A model generated the notes under the pieces. It ran no database searches, was not told the origin of the DNA, and worked only from the letters and a program-made list of their open reading frames with translations. Below, piece after piece: positions 8,394 to 17,098 of a DNA stretch of 38,320 nucleotides. Within the stretch, counting starts at the first letter, position 1, and the number at the start of each line of letters is the position of its first letter. The DNA comes from a virus, in IMG/VR virus record IMGVR_UViG_3300042731_003177, positions 1 through 38,320 of that record; one strand, written 5' to 3'. Made by a program: the position numbers and the translations under genes.

Positions 8394-8777
8394 CTAGTTG
8401 TAGTGGACTATTAGGTCCACAAGAAATCGAAACTCATCGCCTGGGCCGAATAACAACCGCGCGTTACTTACCTCGACCCATTCAACGGTGTGAGTATCCA
8501 ACGTTCCATGAAACTGTTGATAGACAGAGAGCACGGCCGCGCCGATGGTCCGCGCCTCATCTACCGTTGCAGCGTATACATAGATGGATATTCGCGCCAT
8601 TCCACCGTATACGGACTGCGTCCATGATGCGCGGAGGTCGTCGACTTTTCGTATTACTATGAACGGCCGACGCGCCGCGCTGTCTGCTTCATACTCGAAT
8701 ATTCTCTGCCCTACATGCGTTGTAATCGTGGCTTGGGTTTTCATATGGTTTTGAACCGATGTCTCAAGCTCGGCCAC
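8394..8777 (-). CDS. Tail terminator / tail completion protein (DUF3168-like)
   Basis: The 127-residue product has the layout of small tail-completion proteins: an N-terminal helix, then RRPFIVIRKVDD, then ARISIYVYAATVDEARTIG and a final strand FRFLVDLIVHYN. Family members cap the tail tube and join it to the head. The reading starts at GTG 8777 with GGAG upstream and overlaps the preceding gene by 14 bases; an in-frame ATG at 8744 is an alternative start. It sits exactly between the HK97-gp10-like gene and the tube gene. Confidence 0.75.
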   Translation of the reverse strand: MAELETSVQNHMKTQATITTHVGQRIFEYEADSAARRPFIVIRKVDDLRASWTQSVYGGMARISIYVYAATVDEARTIGAAVLSVYQQFHGTLDTHTVEWVEVSNARLLFGPGDEFRFLVDLIVHYN

Positions 8778-9171
8778 GAATACTACTCCGCAATAGTTCA
8801 GCGAATCGTCGAATCAGTTTCTTCCTATTCTCATCAATCGCCGGACGCATGTATGGCTGCTCCTTCGTGCCAGGATGGTTTTTGATGTACCTCCACCCAA
8901 CACCACGAATATTTACGGGAGCCCCTATGTAATGTGGGCCTGTCCCATATTCAACATCCTCGGCATATTCTGCATTGCTTCCAACGATTGCCTGATACCC
9001 TTCCCTCCTGTGATTGATGGACCCTTTGAGATTGCCGATGTCTACCGGCACCAACCTTTTTGCCTCCGTCTTAACAACGGTACCTGCCTCTTCCAAAAAG
9101 CCTGGAACAATGTCCGCGACAATCTGCGGGTAGTCTCTTGCTGTTTTTCTGATCACTCGTGAACTGAACAT
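8764..9171 (-). CDS. HK97 gp10-like head-tail joining protein
   Basis: This 135-residue protein has the classic pattern of the HK97-gp10 family: KTEAKRLVPVDIGNLKGSI in the first third, then AIVGSNAEYAEDVEYGTGPH, then a PGTKEQPYMRPAIDE C-terminal motif. Such proteins act at the neck, between connector and tail. The chosen ATG at 9171 overlaps the previous stop as TGATG and has GGAG upstream; a TTG six bases earlier is less likely. Confidence 0.92.
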   Translation of the reverse strand: MFSSRVIRKTARDYPQIVADIVPGFLEEAGTVVKTEAKRLVPVDIGNLKGSINHRREGYQAIVGSNAEYAEDVEYGTGPHYIGAPVNIRGVGWRYIKNHPGTKEQPYMRPAIDENRKKLIRRFAELLRSSIRGRA

Positions 9172-9761
9172 CAGCAAAACTCCAAACGCTTGTACTTGTC
9201 AGCCATTCCGAGAATCTCTCTTGGATACGTCCGTGCTCTGTCATAATTCTGAGATACTCCGTCCTGAACCTCAGACAACGTACCGTCTATTTTGTCGCTA
9301 CGATCAAGCAAGTACTTCACCATTCGCGCGGCAACCAACTTCAGCGACTTCGGCCAATCGATTGCCGAAATCCGGACACCGCCAAGATTGTAGTCGCCGT
9401 CGTCGTACGCGATATTGTATAACTCATTTGTCGAGGTCAGCGTCAACGTTCCTGCGGCAACCGTCGCGAGCTCGTGGATACCGTCGTTGAGTGTCCCACT
9501 CTCAACATGAATGTCCTGACCAGCCACAAACCGCTTTTTCACAAACTCAGATTCTCCATCCGTGATCGTGTCCGGAGAACCCTTTACAAACGAGATTGAC
9601 CCTGAGACATAGGTCACGTAATAGTCATGAAAGTAGTTGTTCAGATAGTCACAAAGGTCCTCTTGCACATAGGGTATAAGCGTATCGATAAGTGCAAGAT
9701 CATCGGTGTCGGAAGTCGAGTACCTGGTAAGTGATAAGACCTCTGCTCTCGTGACTATCAT
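9171..9761 (-). CDS. Head-tail connector (adaptor) protein
   Basis: The 196-residue protein has helical N- and C-terminal parts (LALIDTLIPYVQEDLCDYLNN; WPKSLKLVAARMVKYLLD) flanking a beta-rich insert of about residues 48-130. This is typical of gp6-type adaptors that bind below the portal ring. The insert, rich in Thr, Gly and Asp, is larger than in the smallest adaptors. Its start overlaps the preceding stop as TGATG. Function is inferred from this pattern and its place beside the gp10-like gene. Confidence 0.8.
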   Translation of the reverse strand: MIVTRAEVLSLTRYSTSDTDDLALIDTLIPYVQEDLCDYLNNYFHDYYVTYVSGSISFVKGSPDTITDGESEFVKKRFVAGQDIHVESGTLNDGIHELATVAAGTLTLTSTNELYNIAYDDGDYNLGGVRISAIDWPKSLKLVAARMVKYLLDRSDKIDGTLSEVQDGVSQNYDRARTYPREILGMADKYKRLEFC

Positions 9762-10495
9762 CAATAGCCCCCAAACCGCCTTCGCAGTTGCTTGTTATAC
9801 TTGATCCCGCCTTCCTGGTGATAGAATCTCCGCTTTGTCTCTTCAAGTTCGCGTTGCAATTCGTCCATGCCGTTCTGTAACTGCTTACCCTCTTCAACCA
9901 GCGCGGCAAGCATTCTCGGCTCTTCGTACCCGTATAGGAAATTGGCTTTAAGTACGTCTCCCCCGTTGAGCTTTACCTTGACTCCCATCGCATGGGCGTA
10001 GCCAAGGAAAAACTCACAGTTTGGCCGCTGGTAGCCGTACTCACCTTCCGCCTCCATCCATATGCCGAACGTTTCAATGTCATCGTATCCCATCAAAAGC
10101 GCCATCGCGAGCATGTAGCTCACGGTGTTCGTCACGTACAGCGTGTCTCCCATGGTAGGCATATAGAATGCGTTCCGCACCACGTCTATCGGATAGGCAC
10201 GAGAATTGGGAACCTCATCATAGTGATCCTGCATCCACACGTCTCCGCCGTGTCCGTTTAGTACGCGCAGAATCGCGTCGTCAGCCCAAAACCGTCTCGG
10301 ATGCATCTCGAATATGGTATCAACACGCTTCACGTCCGTCGCGGTCAGCACGCCTGATACGCCCCAAATTTCAACGCTCTCGTCGTCAAACGGAGCATCG
10401 CCCCGGTTTCGTGCCGTGCCGAGCATGATGAGCTTCGGCCGTTCCGGCTTCTCAGTGGTGCGCTTTACTTCTGCCCGCTTACGTATTTTCGCCAA
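9761..10495 (-). CDS. Rossmann-like protein, tandem paralogue A; possible glycosyltransferase
   Basis: This 244-residue protein is a clear paralogue of its upstream neighbour (10465-11157). Both share an N-terminal LGTA-R/S-R nucleotide-binding-like loop, EIWGVSG, a VD-FE-HP-R-W motif, MQDHYD, and VTNT followed by a long helix ending GYDDI-GI. An N-terminal glycine loop plus a T-x(5-15)-LGY-(D/E)-I-x-x-GI-(D/W) segment recalls Maf (DUF115) and GT42-type transferases; this is a visual similarity only. The C-terminus is coiled-coil-like. The likely start is TTG 10495 with GGAGG upstream, inside the end of the preceding gene. It lies in the head block, unusual for an enzyme. Confidence 0.75.
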   Translation of the reverse strand: MAKIRKRAEVKRTTEKPERPKLIMLGTARNRGDAPFDDESVEIWGVSGVLTATDVKRVDTIFEMHPRRFWADDAILRVLNGHGGDVWMQDHYDEVPNSRAYPIDVVRNAFYMPTMGDTLYVTNTVSYMLAMALLMGYDDIETFGIWMEAEGEYGYQRPNCEFFLGYAHAMGVKVKLNGGDVLKANFLYGYEEPRMLAALVEEGKQLQNGMDELQRELEETKRRFYHQEGGIKYNKQLRRRFGGY

Positions 10496-11157
10496 TGCTC
10501 AGCCTCCTGCATCGCTCCCTCAGTGCGCAGCATGTTTTCCTTTGCGGCCGTCATCTTCCGCTTCTCTTGTTCTACGCCGTTCGAAAGGGCTTCCTGTCGA
10601 TCAGTAATCGCACGCATTAAAGCAGTCGGCTCATGAAATCCGTATTCAAATCTGGCCTTCAAAAGCGTACTCTCGCCGGCAACATATAATCTCAGCCCGA
10701 GCCCCTGGATAATCCCGGCCGCCCATGCAACGTTCGGCTGCTGATAGGCATACTCGGTCTCGTGTTCCATGTGGACGCCGTATAATTGGAAGTCATCAAA
10801 CCCGTCAAGTATGCCCTTTAGCATCATCCAGGTGATCGTATTGGTCACATATAGATTTGCTCCCATTGCCGGAATATAAAACCGCTCCTTGACTTCATTA
10901 TACGGATAGGCAACCGATTTAGGGATATCATCGTAGTGATCTTGCATCACAACATTTCCATCGAACTCCTTCAAGTTTGCCATGACCGCGGGTATTCCCC
11001 AATACCGTTTTGGATGAAGCTCAAACAACACATCCACACGTTCGACATCATTCGCCTTTTGCGTCCCGCTGACGCCCCAAATCGTGATGTCCTTATCGTG
11101 GAATGGAGCCTGGGAACGGCTTGGTGCCGTTCCCAGGATTGCAAGTGATCCTCCCAT
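10465..11157 (-). CDS. Rossmann-like protein, tandem paralogue B; possible glycosyltransferase
   Basis: This 230-residue partner of 9761-10495 has the same order of motifs: ILGTAPSRSQAPF at residues 7-19, TIWGVSG, VDVLFELHPKRYWG, VMQDHYDDIPKS, YVTNTITWMMLKGILDGFDDF and HETEYAYQQPN, then a coiled-coil-like tail. The GTAPSR loop is closer than that of paralogue A to the G-x-GPS loop of Maf/GT42 enzymes, so this copy may be the catalytically more complete one. The stop of the preceding gene and this ATG overlap as TAATG. A tandem duplication produced the pair, and the two have diverged widely. Confidence 0.75.
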   Translation of the reverse strand: MGGSLAILGTAPSRSQAPFHDKDITIWGVSGTQKANDVERVDVLFELHPKRYWGIPAVMANLKEFDGNVVMQDHYDDIPKSVAYPYNEVKERFYIPAMGANLYVTNTITWMMLKGILDGFDDFQLYGVHMEHETEYAYQQPNVAWAAGIIQGLGLRLYVAGESTLLKARFEYGFHEPTALMRAITDRQEALSNGVEQEKRKMTAAKENMLRTEGAMQEAEHWRKYVSGQK

Positions 11158-11615
11158 TACTTCCTCTTGATCACAATTGCGTGGACCTTGTAGTCAGCAG
11201 CAGCCGTATCGCCCGTCGATCGGACGAAGTTAAGATAACCGTCGGTGTCCTTATATCGAGCCGTCTCAAACGGCCCGAGCACGACCACGGTACCCTTGAT
11301 CACGCTCCCACTCGACCCGATAGTCGAAAGCGACACGTCCGCCGAAAACGTAAAGGTCTGATCTGCCTGGCCACTTCCTGTGTAAGGGCTTTTGGTCGAG
11401 GTAAGAATCTTGATTCCCGGAGCCGTAGTACCGCTTGAAACGTGGAGCAAGACAATGACATCCTCACCACGGATCGCGGTAGAGGTGTCGTCAAGATCAA
11501 TGTGTGCATTGTCGGCGCTCGAAAGCGTCTGCCATTCAGAGGTCTTCATGAGCCCAAGCAGCCCGGTGCTGCCGGCTGGGCCAATGACCATCGGTGCAAT
11601 TGTTCGTTCAGCCAT
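11157..11615 (-). CDS. Possible capsid decoration or head protein
   Basis: This 152-residue beta-rich protein directly follows the major capsid gene, where head decoration or stabilisation proteins are usually encoded. It is rich in Thr, Ser and Gly (LLHVSSGTTAPG, SVIKGTVVVLGPFETARY) with no transmembrane or catalytic motif. The ATG has a GGAGGG ribosome site. No family is recognised; the role is inferred from position and composition. Confidence 0.7.
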   Translation of the reverse strand: MAERTIAPMVIGPAGSTGLLGLMKTSEWQTLSSADNAHIDLDDTSTAIRGEDVIVLLHVSSGTTAPGIKILTSTKSPYTGSGQADQTFTFSADVSLSTIGSSGSVIKGTVVVLGPFETARYKDTDGYLNFVRSTGDTAAADYKVHAIVIKRK

Positions 11616-11629
11616 GTTCCATACCCTCC

Positions 11630-12520
11630 TTACGTCGAGAGTCCTGCGTCATCGACGTACGCTACGCCGAGGCGATCAGGACGAACGACCTTCGCACCGT
11701 AGACGTAAAGACCGGCAACAAACTCGCCAAACTGCTTTTCGATCGGGCCGCTTTTGATTTCAGTTATCTGACCCGCATAGCTGATCGCGTCGTTGGTGCC
11801 AAACATTACGCGCCATTGCGTGCTTCCGTTCGTACTGACGTTGTTCGATGCGTAAATAGCAAGACCAGCCAGCGACCCGACAAATCCGTTTCCGGTGCCA
11901 AGTAGCGGCGTAATTCCTGCCATGTTACCCACTGTCAAATCGTCGCTAAGCTGCGAATACGTGATCCACGAATGCAGCCATGGCGGAATGACAATCCACC
12001 TACCCATGCTCGGGCAGTTTGCCTGATCCATGTACCGGTTAACCCGCGAGAAAAATCCGGCAAGATTCGACGCGGAGCTGGAATGCACCGAGTACAGCGA
12101 GAGGCTGGAACTCGACGTCCCGAGCCCACTGGTAGTGATTCCTGCATCCGTGTACTTGGCTGCAATGAACTGATCTATGGTATCCGCGATTGCGAACCCT
12201 GCCTTCTGTGTCGCGGCCGCAATAAGGTTGCCCCTTGCTTGCCGTCGCTCGATCGAATCGACCCCGAAGTTGAAGTACTTCTGTTGATCGACGATTAGTT
12301 TACGCTGTGCACCGGTAAGGCGTTGGACGGTCATGTCCGTGCCCTCGGTATAATCGTTGACGTTGATGTCACCGATTTCATTGATGTTTACGCTCTGCCC
12401 GGCCGCAGTGATCTCGCCTTCATAGTCGGTGTTCACGAAGTTTCGAAACACCAGAGCTTTTTCTACGTTGACGATGATATTTGCCGACCAAATGGCAGGG
12501 CGAAATTCAGCCGTTCCCAT
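11630..12520 (-). CDS. Major capsid protein (HK97 fold)
   Basis: At 296 residues and placed right after the scaffold gene, this is the major capsid subunit. The start, with FRPAIWSANIIVNVEKALVF and then EITAAGQSVNINEIGDINV, is typical of HK97-fold coat proteins of the P22-like or DUF5309-like type. The middle holds the long spine-helix-like segment (AGFAIADTIDQFIAAKYTDAG), and the end has the P-domain pattern IEKQFGEFVAGLYVYGAKVVRPDRL. Lack of a long N-terminal delta domain agrees with a separate scaffold gene. The ribosome site AGGAG precedes the ATG. Confidence 0.9.
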   Translation of the reverse strand: MGTAEFRPAIWSANIIVNVEKALVFRNFVNTDYEGEITAAGQSVNINEIGDINVNDYTEGTDMTVQRLTGAQRKLIVDQQKYFNFGVDSIERRQARGNLIAAATQKAGFAIADTIDQFIAAKYTDAGITTSGLGTSSSSLSLYSVHSSSASNLAGFFSRVNRYMDQANCPSMGRWIVIPPWLHSWITYSQLSDDLTVGNMAGITPLLGTGNGFVGSLAGLAIYASNNVSTNGSTQWRVMFGTNDAISYAGQITEIKSGPIEKQFGEFVAGLYVYGAKVVRPDRLGVAYVDDAGLST

Positions 12521-12529
12521 TTGCTACTC

Positions 12530-13132
12530 CTATTGCCCGCTGGTAATCTTGGCGATTTCCTCAGGGCTAAATTGCTTGATTTCGTCGTCGCTCATTTCTC
12601 TGAGCTGATCATACGAAACTTTCCCGCCGTCCTTGTGGACGGTCTCAATGCGACGCCCATTTGCGCGGTCATGGGCCTTGTTCGCCTCGGCAGTCAGCTC
12701 CTTTGCGGTTTCGATGTACGCACTTACAAACTCTTTTGTTTGTTCAACGTCATCAGCAACCAGCCGATCCAGTAGTTTTTGGCTGACCTTCAGACCAGCC
12801 TCGTTAAGCAAGGTCTGTGCTACTGATTTGTTTTCTGCCTTGATGCGCAGAGACTTTTCCTCATTGATAAGGCGGCGCGTCTCTTCCATCTCGGCCTTCC
12901 ATTTTTCCTCATCGCTCATCTGCGCTTCGCGCAGCTTTTTGAGCTCGGCATCCTTTTCGTTTACCGTCTTTTGTAAACCGGACTGAATGCCCCCATACTC
13001 TTTCTTGAGCGATTCGGTGGCCTTTGCTACGGCGTCCGCCGCAAGCTTTTCTGCCTGTTCCTTTGTAAACGTCTGATCTTCTTCGTTACCAGACTCTTCA
13101 GTATTCTGGTCATGATTCTGATCTTCAGCCAT
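12530..13132 (-). CDS. Capsid scaffolding protein (DUF4355-like)
   Basis: The 200-residue protein is acidic at its N-terminus, then strongly coiled-coil (about residues 22-120: KEQAEKLAADAVAKATESLK, EKDAELKKLREAQMSDEEKW). It ends with a shorter helical region, the typical design of phage scaffolds. It lies directly upstream of the major capsid gene. The start overlaps the minor head protein stop as TAATG, with GAGGC upstream. Scaffolds line the procapsid and leave or are cleaved before packaging; no protease gene is seen here. Confidence 0.88.
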   Translation of the reverse strand: MAEDQNHDQNTEESGNEEDQTFTKEQAEKLAADAVAKATESLKKEYGGIQSGLQKTVNEKDAELKKLREAQMSDEEKWKAEMEETRRLINEEKSLRIKAENKSVAQTLLNEAGLKVSQKLLDRLVADDVEQTKEFVSAYIETAKELTAEANKAHDRANGRRIETVHKDGGKVSYDQLREMSDDEIKQFSPEEIAKITSGQ

Positions 13133-14085
13133 TAGTTAGCCTCCAAAAAGTTGTATTGCTCTCCATACCGATTCGCCTTGATGCCTCGGCCCCTCGCCCA
13201 TTCACCAAACGTCTGGTATGGCTGTAACCCTTCTCCGCGTATCCGCCGAAGTCTTGGCGAATATCCTTCCACTTCATCAACGGCTGAACACCGGCAATGA
13301 ATCGATTGTGATGCTGGCAATGCCGGATCGCCGGGATACTCAGCCTTTACGCCGCTAAGCATCCATCCGCCGTTCTGCTCTTGCTGTCCATCAAGTGACG
13401 CATGACGTGGACGCGTCCTGTCGTCGAGTGTCGCATCCCATATTCGCACGATATTGACACCGCGTTCTCGCGCTATATCGGTCGCCCGCATGCCGCCAAG
13501 CTCTCGTGCCCGATGCGCCTCGGTTCGTACGATACGCATCGCTTGACCGACTGTTGTTTCCATAGCGCTTCTAATCTCACGCATCATCCGGTTCAGCGAT
13601 ACACCACGAGTTAGCCCTTGCGCTATCGATCGCCGTACGCGAGTCAACGTTGAATTTGCAAGATCACGCGCCGCAAGATGACGCAAGTCATTTTCAACGG
13701 CGGCTCGTATCTGATCGGCACTCAGTCCACCCCACCGCAAGCCAACGCCCACAGTCTGATCGATGGACCATGCGTGGCGATAGAACGCCTCCTCGTACTG
13801 GACTTCACTGATCTTCTCGATCAACGCATTGTTTTTCAGTATCGACGGCTGAAGCTCTTCCGTGATATGTCGTTCAAGATTTCGCAACCTGTTATACTTG
13901 CTCATCTCCGAATGTGTCAGTACACCATTCTCGGCATAGCGTTCGTACAGTTTGGCGAGCTCGTTCCTGATCTCGTCTATGGCATTAGAGTAATTGCGGG
14001 CAAGCTCACGAACTGCGCGAGTCTCATTCATTAGAGTCATTCTCGTCGCCCGCTGTTGATTCGTCTTCAAATCTCGTGTCGGCAT
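13132..14085 (-). CDS. Minor head protein (SPP1 gp7 / Mu F-like)
   Basis: This 317-residue protein belongs to the Mu F-like minor head family, whose members bind the portal and enter the head in few copies. Helical residues 1-230 include RIVRTEAHRARELGG. The family signature follows: WDATLDDRTRPRHASLDGQ and, later, the SIHCRC cysteine motif. The ATG at 14085 has AGG upstream but overlaps the portal gene by 62 bases; an in-frame ATG at 14040 beside the portal stop is an alternative start. Confidence 0.9.
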   Translation of the reverse strand: MPTRDLKTNQQRATRMTLMNETRAVRELARNYSNAIDEIRNELAKLYERYAENGVLTHSEMSKYNRLRNLERHITEELQPSILKNNALIEKISEVQYEEAFYRHAWSIDQTVGVGLRWGGLSADQIRAAVENDLRHLAARDLANSTLTRVRRSIAQGLTRGVSLNRMMREIRSAMETTVGQAMRIVRTEAHRARELGGMRATDIARERGVNIVRIWDATLDDRTRPRHASLDGQQEQNGGWMLSGVKAEYPGDPALPASQSIHCRCSAVDEVEGYSPRLRRIRGEGLQPYQTFGEWARGRGIKANRYGEQYNFLEAN

Positions 14086-15439
14086 TTCCTATCCCAAATA
14101 GATTTGCATTTTCCTCTCGCTCTGCCTCGAATGCCTCGATCTCATCATCCGGATCGTCGATAAATGACACAAGTGAGTAGGCGGTCTTTCGGCTCACCGA
14201 ACCCAAAAGATCAAGCAATATCTTCGCCTCACTCCCAATGTCCTTCGGGAAGTTGCGCGTAAACGTGAAGTGCATATCAAGATAATCAACGTCGGCCTCT
14301 CCCCACTCGCGCCACTTGTCTGTGATCATACGGTACTGTTCGCGCAGCGCCCGCTTGAACTTACGCTCGGTTACCTTGCACGAATTCTCAAGATTTAGTA
14401 GCGCCACCTGCCAGCCGATTACCCGCAAATCACCACCATAGTCGCGGCTTAGATCAATCCCACGCGAAAACTCATAAATGTTGGTTCTGATCTCATCAAG
14501 CAGCACCTTGATACCTTCGACAGATACATCCTTGGTAACAAATTTTGCGTCACCATCGGATGCAAGCGGCAAGATACCGGTTTGCTCAAGCTTTTTGAGC
14601 GTGTCGTCATCTACCTTTCCGACATGACCCTTGAGTGCAAGATAGGCTAAACGCAATTGCTCGATCTCGCTTGTCGTCGCTGATATTACCGTATCGTATG
14701 CATCGATAAGATCAAGCACTTTCTCGGCTTCACCTAACCCTTCTTCATTGTTCAGAAACTCTATAATCGGAACGCCGGAGAATAGATGCGGGAATTCGCC
14801 GATTTTTGCATAGTTGCCACGACCGTCGTCAAGATAGATTGTCACGATTTCGCGGTCATACCATTCGACCTTTGTGCGCTTCTGTCGTTGTTTATGCCCG
14901 GCATTGCCGTACGTGATATCGGTAATGTCCCAATATCGCATAGCATAGATTGACTCACCAAGTGAATCATCGGTATAGACAACCGTCTCACTTGCCGGGA
15001 GTTGCTTAACCCTTATCTCGTTTCGGCCTTCTGGAATATACAGGAGTCGATATCCGCGTCCTGCTATGCCTGAGGCCTTTACCATCTCGCTGTTTTGGTC
15101 AATCGAATCGTTCAGTGTTAAAAATCTCTTCACCACGTCGTTTTCAGCATCGCCGTATTTTTGGGGGTCGAGCTCTACAGTAACTTCGTTCCCCATATAT
15201 CCTTGCTTGGTGTCGACGATGTCTGAAAAAAAGTCGTTTGGTATTTTCTCGTTAACCTTCTGAGGATTAGCAACCCGCTTTTCTTTGATCGGGACCTTGC
15301 TTTGGTCGTATCTCGATTCAAGCTGCTTTGTGATCCGACCGCGACCACGAGGAGCCCTCTGTTCTTCCACAAGATCACGAAGCATTTCCGAGGTAAGCAT
15401 CGCTTCATTGACATGCAATTGCTCAATGATATCGTTCAC
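14024..15439 (-). CDS. Portal protein (SPP1 gp6-like)
   Basis: The 471-residue product matches SPP1-type portals, the ring at the head vertex through which DNA is packaged. Recognisable parts are the early QGYMGNEVTVELD, the VPIIEFLNNEEGLGEAEKVLDLIDAYD stretch around residues 215-245 followed by the long helix TVISATTSEIEQLRLAYLAL, and a late acidic tail. The reading starts with GTG 15439, overlapping the terminase stop as TAGTG, with AGAGGA upstream. Confidence 0.92.
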   Translation of the reverse strand: MNDIIEQLHVNEAMLTSEMLRDLVEEQRAPRGRGRITKQLESRYDQSKVPIKEKRVANPQKVNEKIPNDFFSDIVDTKQGYMGNEVTVELDPQKYGDAENDVVKRFLTLNDSIDQNSEMVKASGIAGRGYRLLYIPEGRNEIRVKQLPASETVVYTDDSLGESIYAMRYWDITDITYGNAGHKQRQKRTKVEWYDREIVTIYLDDGRGNYAKIGEFPHLFSGVPIIEFLNNEEGLGEAEKVLDLIDAYDTVISATTSEIEQLRLAYLALKGHVGKVDDDTLKKLEQTGILPLASDGDAKFVTKDVSVEGIKVLLDEIRTNIYEFSRGIDLSRDYGGDLRVIGWQVALLNLENSCKVTERKFKRALREQYRMITDKWREWGEADVDYLDMHFTFTRNFPKDIGSEAKILLDLLGSVSRKTAYSLVSFIDDPDDEIEAFEAEREENANLFGIGNADTRFEDESTAGDENDSNE

Positions 15440-16695
15440 TACCAGATCCTCTGCGTGGCCGTGACCTCCGGAATCCCGGGATAATCTAGCTCCATGATCA
15501 TGTACCTCAGGACATCCGGCCCGTCGTCATCAACCTTCAGCGGCTCCTCCTTGAAAGGCTTACCGTCCTCATACGGCTTCCATCGATACGTCCCCATTTG
15601 GCGTATCAAATTCTTGCATGTATTGAATATCATACATCTTGGTAGATTGTCAACCTGCTTGGTAAGGCGCTGTGCTACAAAGTCTATGCCGAGCATCACC
15701 TCTTTCTGCGCCATCCTTGTTGGGATGTCCTGTGCGTCGTACTCGATACGCTCCTGTGCATCGTGGTCGCTCACCGTCCACAAATAGCGCTCTTCGCCGG
15801 AAAGCTCTCTGATTGCCGCTGCGTGATCTCGTATCAACGTGTTGGTCTTGTAGTATTCCCGATAGATATAGAGTCTGCCGTCCGGATCGATCGCTCCCCA
15901 CAGCATGACAAATGGGTGGATTGTGCCGAAGTCGATACCGCGGACACGCTGCCAATTCTGGGGTATCTCAAACGGCTCTACGACATGAGCCTCTCGATCG
16001 AATATCTCATAAATAATTCCCTCGGCGGCAACCCATAGCCCCTTAATCCGTCGATCATACCACATACCCACCGGAGTAGTGCGCTTTACCCGCTCGATGT
16101 ACTCAGGCGTCAGGAACTCGTTGTCCTCCAGCCGGAAGTGAAATGCCTTGATCAGCTCTCGCCCGGATTCGTTCTTGATCCCCGTTTTGTCGATGTAATC
16201 CGTTTTAACCATGTGATACGGGTGGTCAGGATTGGTATCCCACAACACCCGCGTTCCCTCGCCGCTACACCTCTGAAAGGCTTCGTTGATGGTGTTCGGA
16301 TGCTGGTTGGTGACCTCGTTGGCATACCATCCGTAACCGGTCATGCCGGTCATTGTTTTGTAACTTGCCTCGGTGTCGGCCCCAAAACAATTCACCTTAT
16401 GTCGACCAAGATCAAACCTGCCGAACTGATCAAGCTTGACCGTCTGTCCTAGAAATTCAGAGAGCGGCTTAATTACGTTTCGTTCAAGAGAACCAATCGT
16501 GCGCCCTGTGAGGATCACGTCCTTGCTTGGCTTTGGAAGCAAGCCGACATGCTGCAGAAACAGCAGATTGTCGATGTGTGTTTTCCCCGATCTTACAGCG
16601 CCTTCGAGGATCAGATGTACAGGATTGTATTCGTTCCAGTAGCAAAGAACTTCGTGTTGTTTATCGGTAAGAGAGAAATTATCAGCTCGAAACAA
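15439..16695 (-). CDS. Terminase large subunit
   Basis: This 418-residue protein is the packaging motor and headful or site-specific nuclease. The ATPase domain has Walker A GAVRSGKT at residues 32-39 and a Walker B-like region ending in the catalytic glutamate of YGWYANEV (E127). The RNase H-like nuclease has the first acidic residue in GIDFGTIHP (D255), a second probably in VSDHDAQ (D310 or D312), and a third in KVDDDGPDVLRY (about 389-394). Length and motifs fit the PBSX/SPP1-type (terminase_3) group. The likely start is TTG 16695, overlapping the small subunit; no other start precedes Walker A. Confidence 0.94.
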   Translation of the reverse strand: MFRADNFSLTDKQHEVLCYWNEYNPVHLILEGAVRSGKTHIDNLLFLQHVGLLPKPSKDVILTGRTIGSLERNVIKPLSEFLGQTVKLDQFGRFDLGRHKVNCFGADTEASYKTMTGMTGYGWYANEVTNQHPNTINEAFQRCSGEGTRVLWDTNPDHPYHMVKTDYIDKTGIKNESGRELIKAFHFRLEDNEFLTPEYIERVKRTTPVGMWYDRRIKGLWVAAEGIIYEIFDREAHVVEPFEIPQNWQRVRGIDFGTIHPFVMLWGAIDPDGRLYIYREYYKTNTLIRDHAAAIRELSGEERYLWTVSDHDAQERIEYDAQDIPTRMAQKEVMLGIDFVAQRLTKQVDNLPRCMIFNTCKNLIRQMGTYRWKPYEDGKPFKEEPLKVDDDGPDVLRYMIMELDYPGIPEVTATQRIW

Positions 16696-17038
16696 CTTTG
16701 CTTAGCGCCTCGGCAAACGCTCTGAGCGGATCATCAACAGAATGCTCAATACTATAGGCGTCTCTCCACCCAAGTTGACCAAGCGAGAACTTGGCAAATC
16801 CTGGATCAATAGCCCTTGTAAGGGCTCCTTTTTCAAGGTTCGCCTCTTTTTTGCATCGACAAAGCTCAATAGCGTCCGAAAACTCAGGGAATTCATAGAG
16901 CCGTTTTCGTGATATCTTATTGAGATATGCAAATTCGGCAAGGATTGGAATGTCGTGTTCGTCAATGTACACAAGGAAGGCGGCCAAAAGTTCTTTGACC
17001 ACCTTCTTAGTGTACTTGACCGGTCGTCCTCCAGGCAT
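16682..17038 (-). CDS. Terminase small subunit
   Basis: This 118-residue protein has the usual small-terminase plan. A basic N-terminal GGRPVKYTKK leads into a helix-turn-helix-like segment (about 25-55: IPILAEFAYLNKISRKRLYE), then a helix with charged residues (KKEANLEKGALTRAID) and GQLGWRD, as in gp3-like DNA-packaging proteins. It recognises phage DNA and presents it to the large subunit, with which it overlaps by 14 bases. The ATG at 17038 has no good Shine-Dalgarno of its own but overlaps the stop of a 19-codon leader frame (17038-17097), suggesting translational coupling. Confidence 0.88.
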   Translation of the reverse strand: MPGGRPVKYTKKVVKELLAAFLVYIDEHDIPILAEFAYLNKISRKRLYEFPEFSDAIELCRCKKEANLEKGALTRAIDPGFAKFSLGQLGWRDAYSIEHSVDDPLRAFAEALSKVVSS

Positions 17039-17097
17039 CAGGTGCTGGTTAGTCTGCTGCCTGCTCTTCGTAGCCGACTTGCCGTAAGCCCTTGCAT
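17038..17097 (-). CDS. Possible 19-residue leader peptide of the small terminase
   Basis: A short frame begins at ATG 17097, six bases after a very strong ribosome site (AAGGAGG), and ends with TGA overlapping the small-terminase ATG (TGATG). The peptide is Arg/Ser/Thr-rich. Because the terminase start lacks its own ribosome site, this frame looks like a translational coupling device. A frame upstream of the terminase in its own phase is also open but lacks ATG, GTG or TTG. Confidence 0.45.
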   Translation of the reverse strand: MQGLTASRLRRAGSRLTST

Positions 17098-17098
17098 A

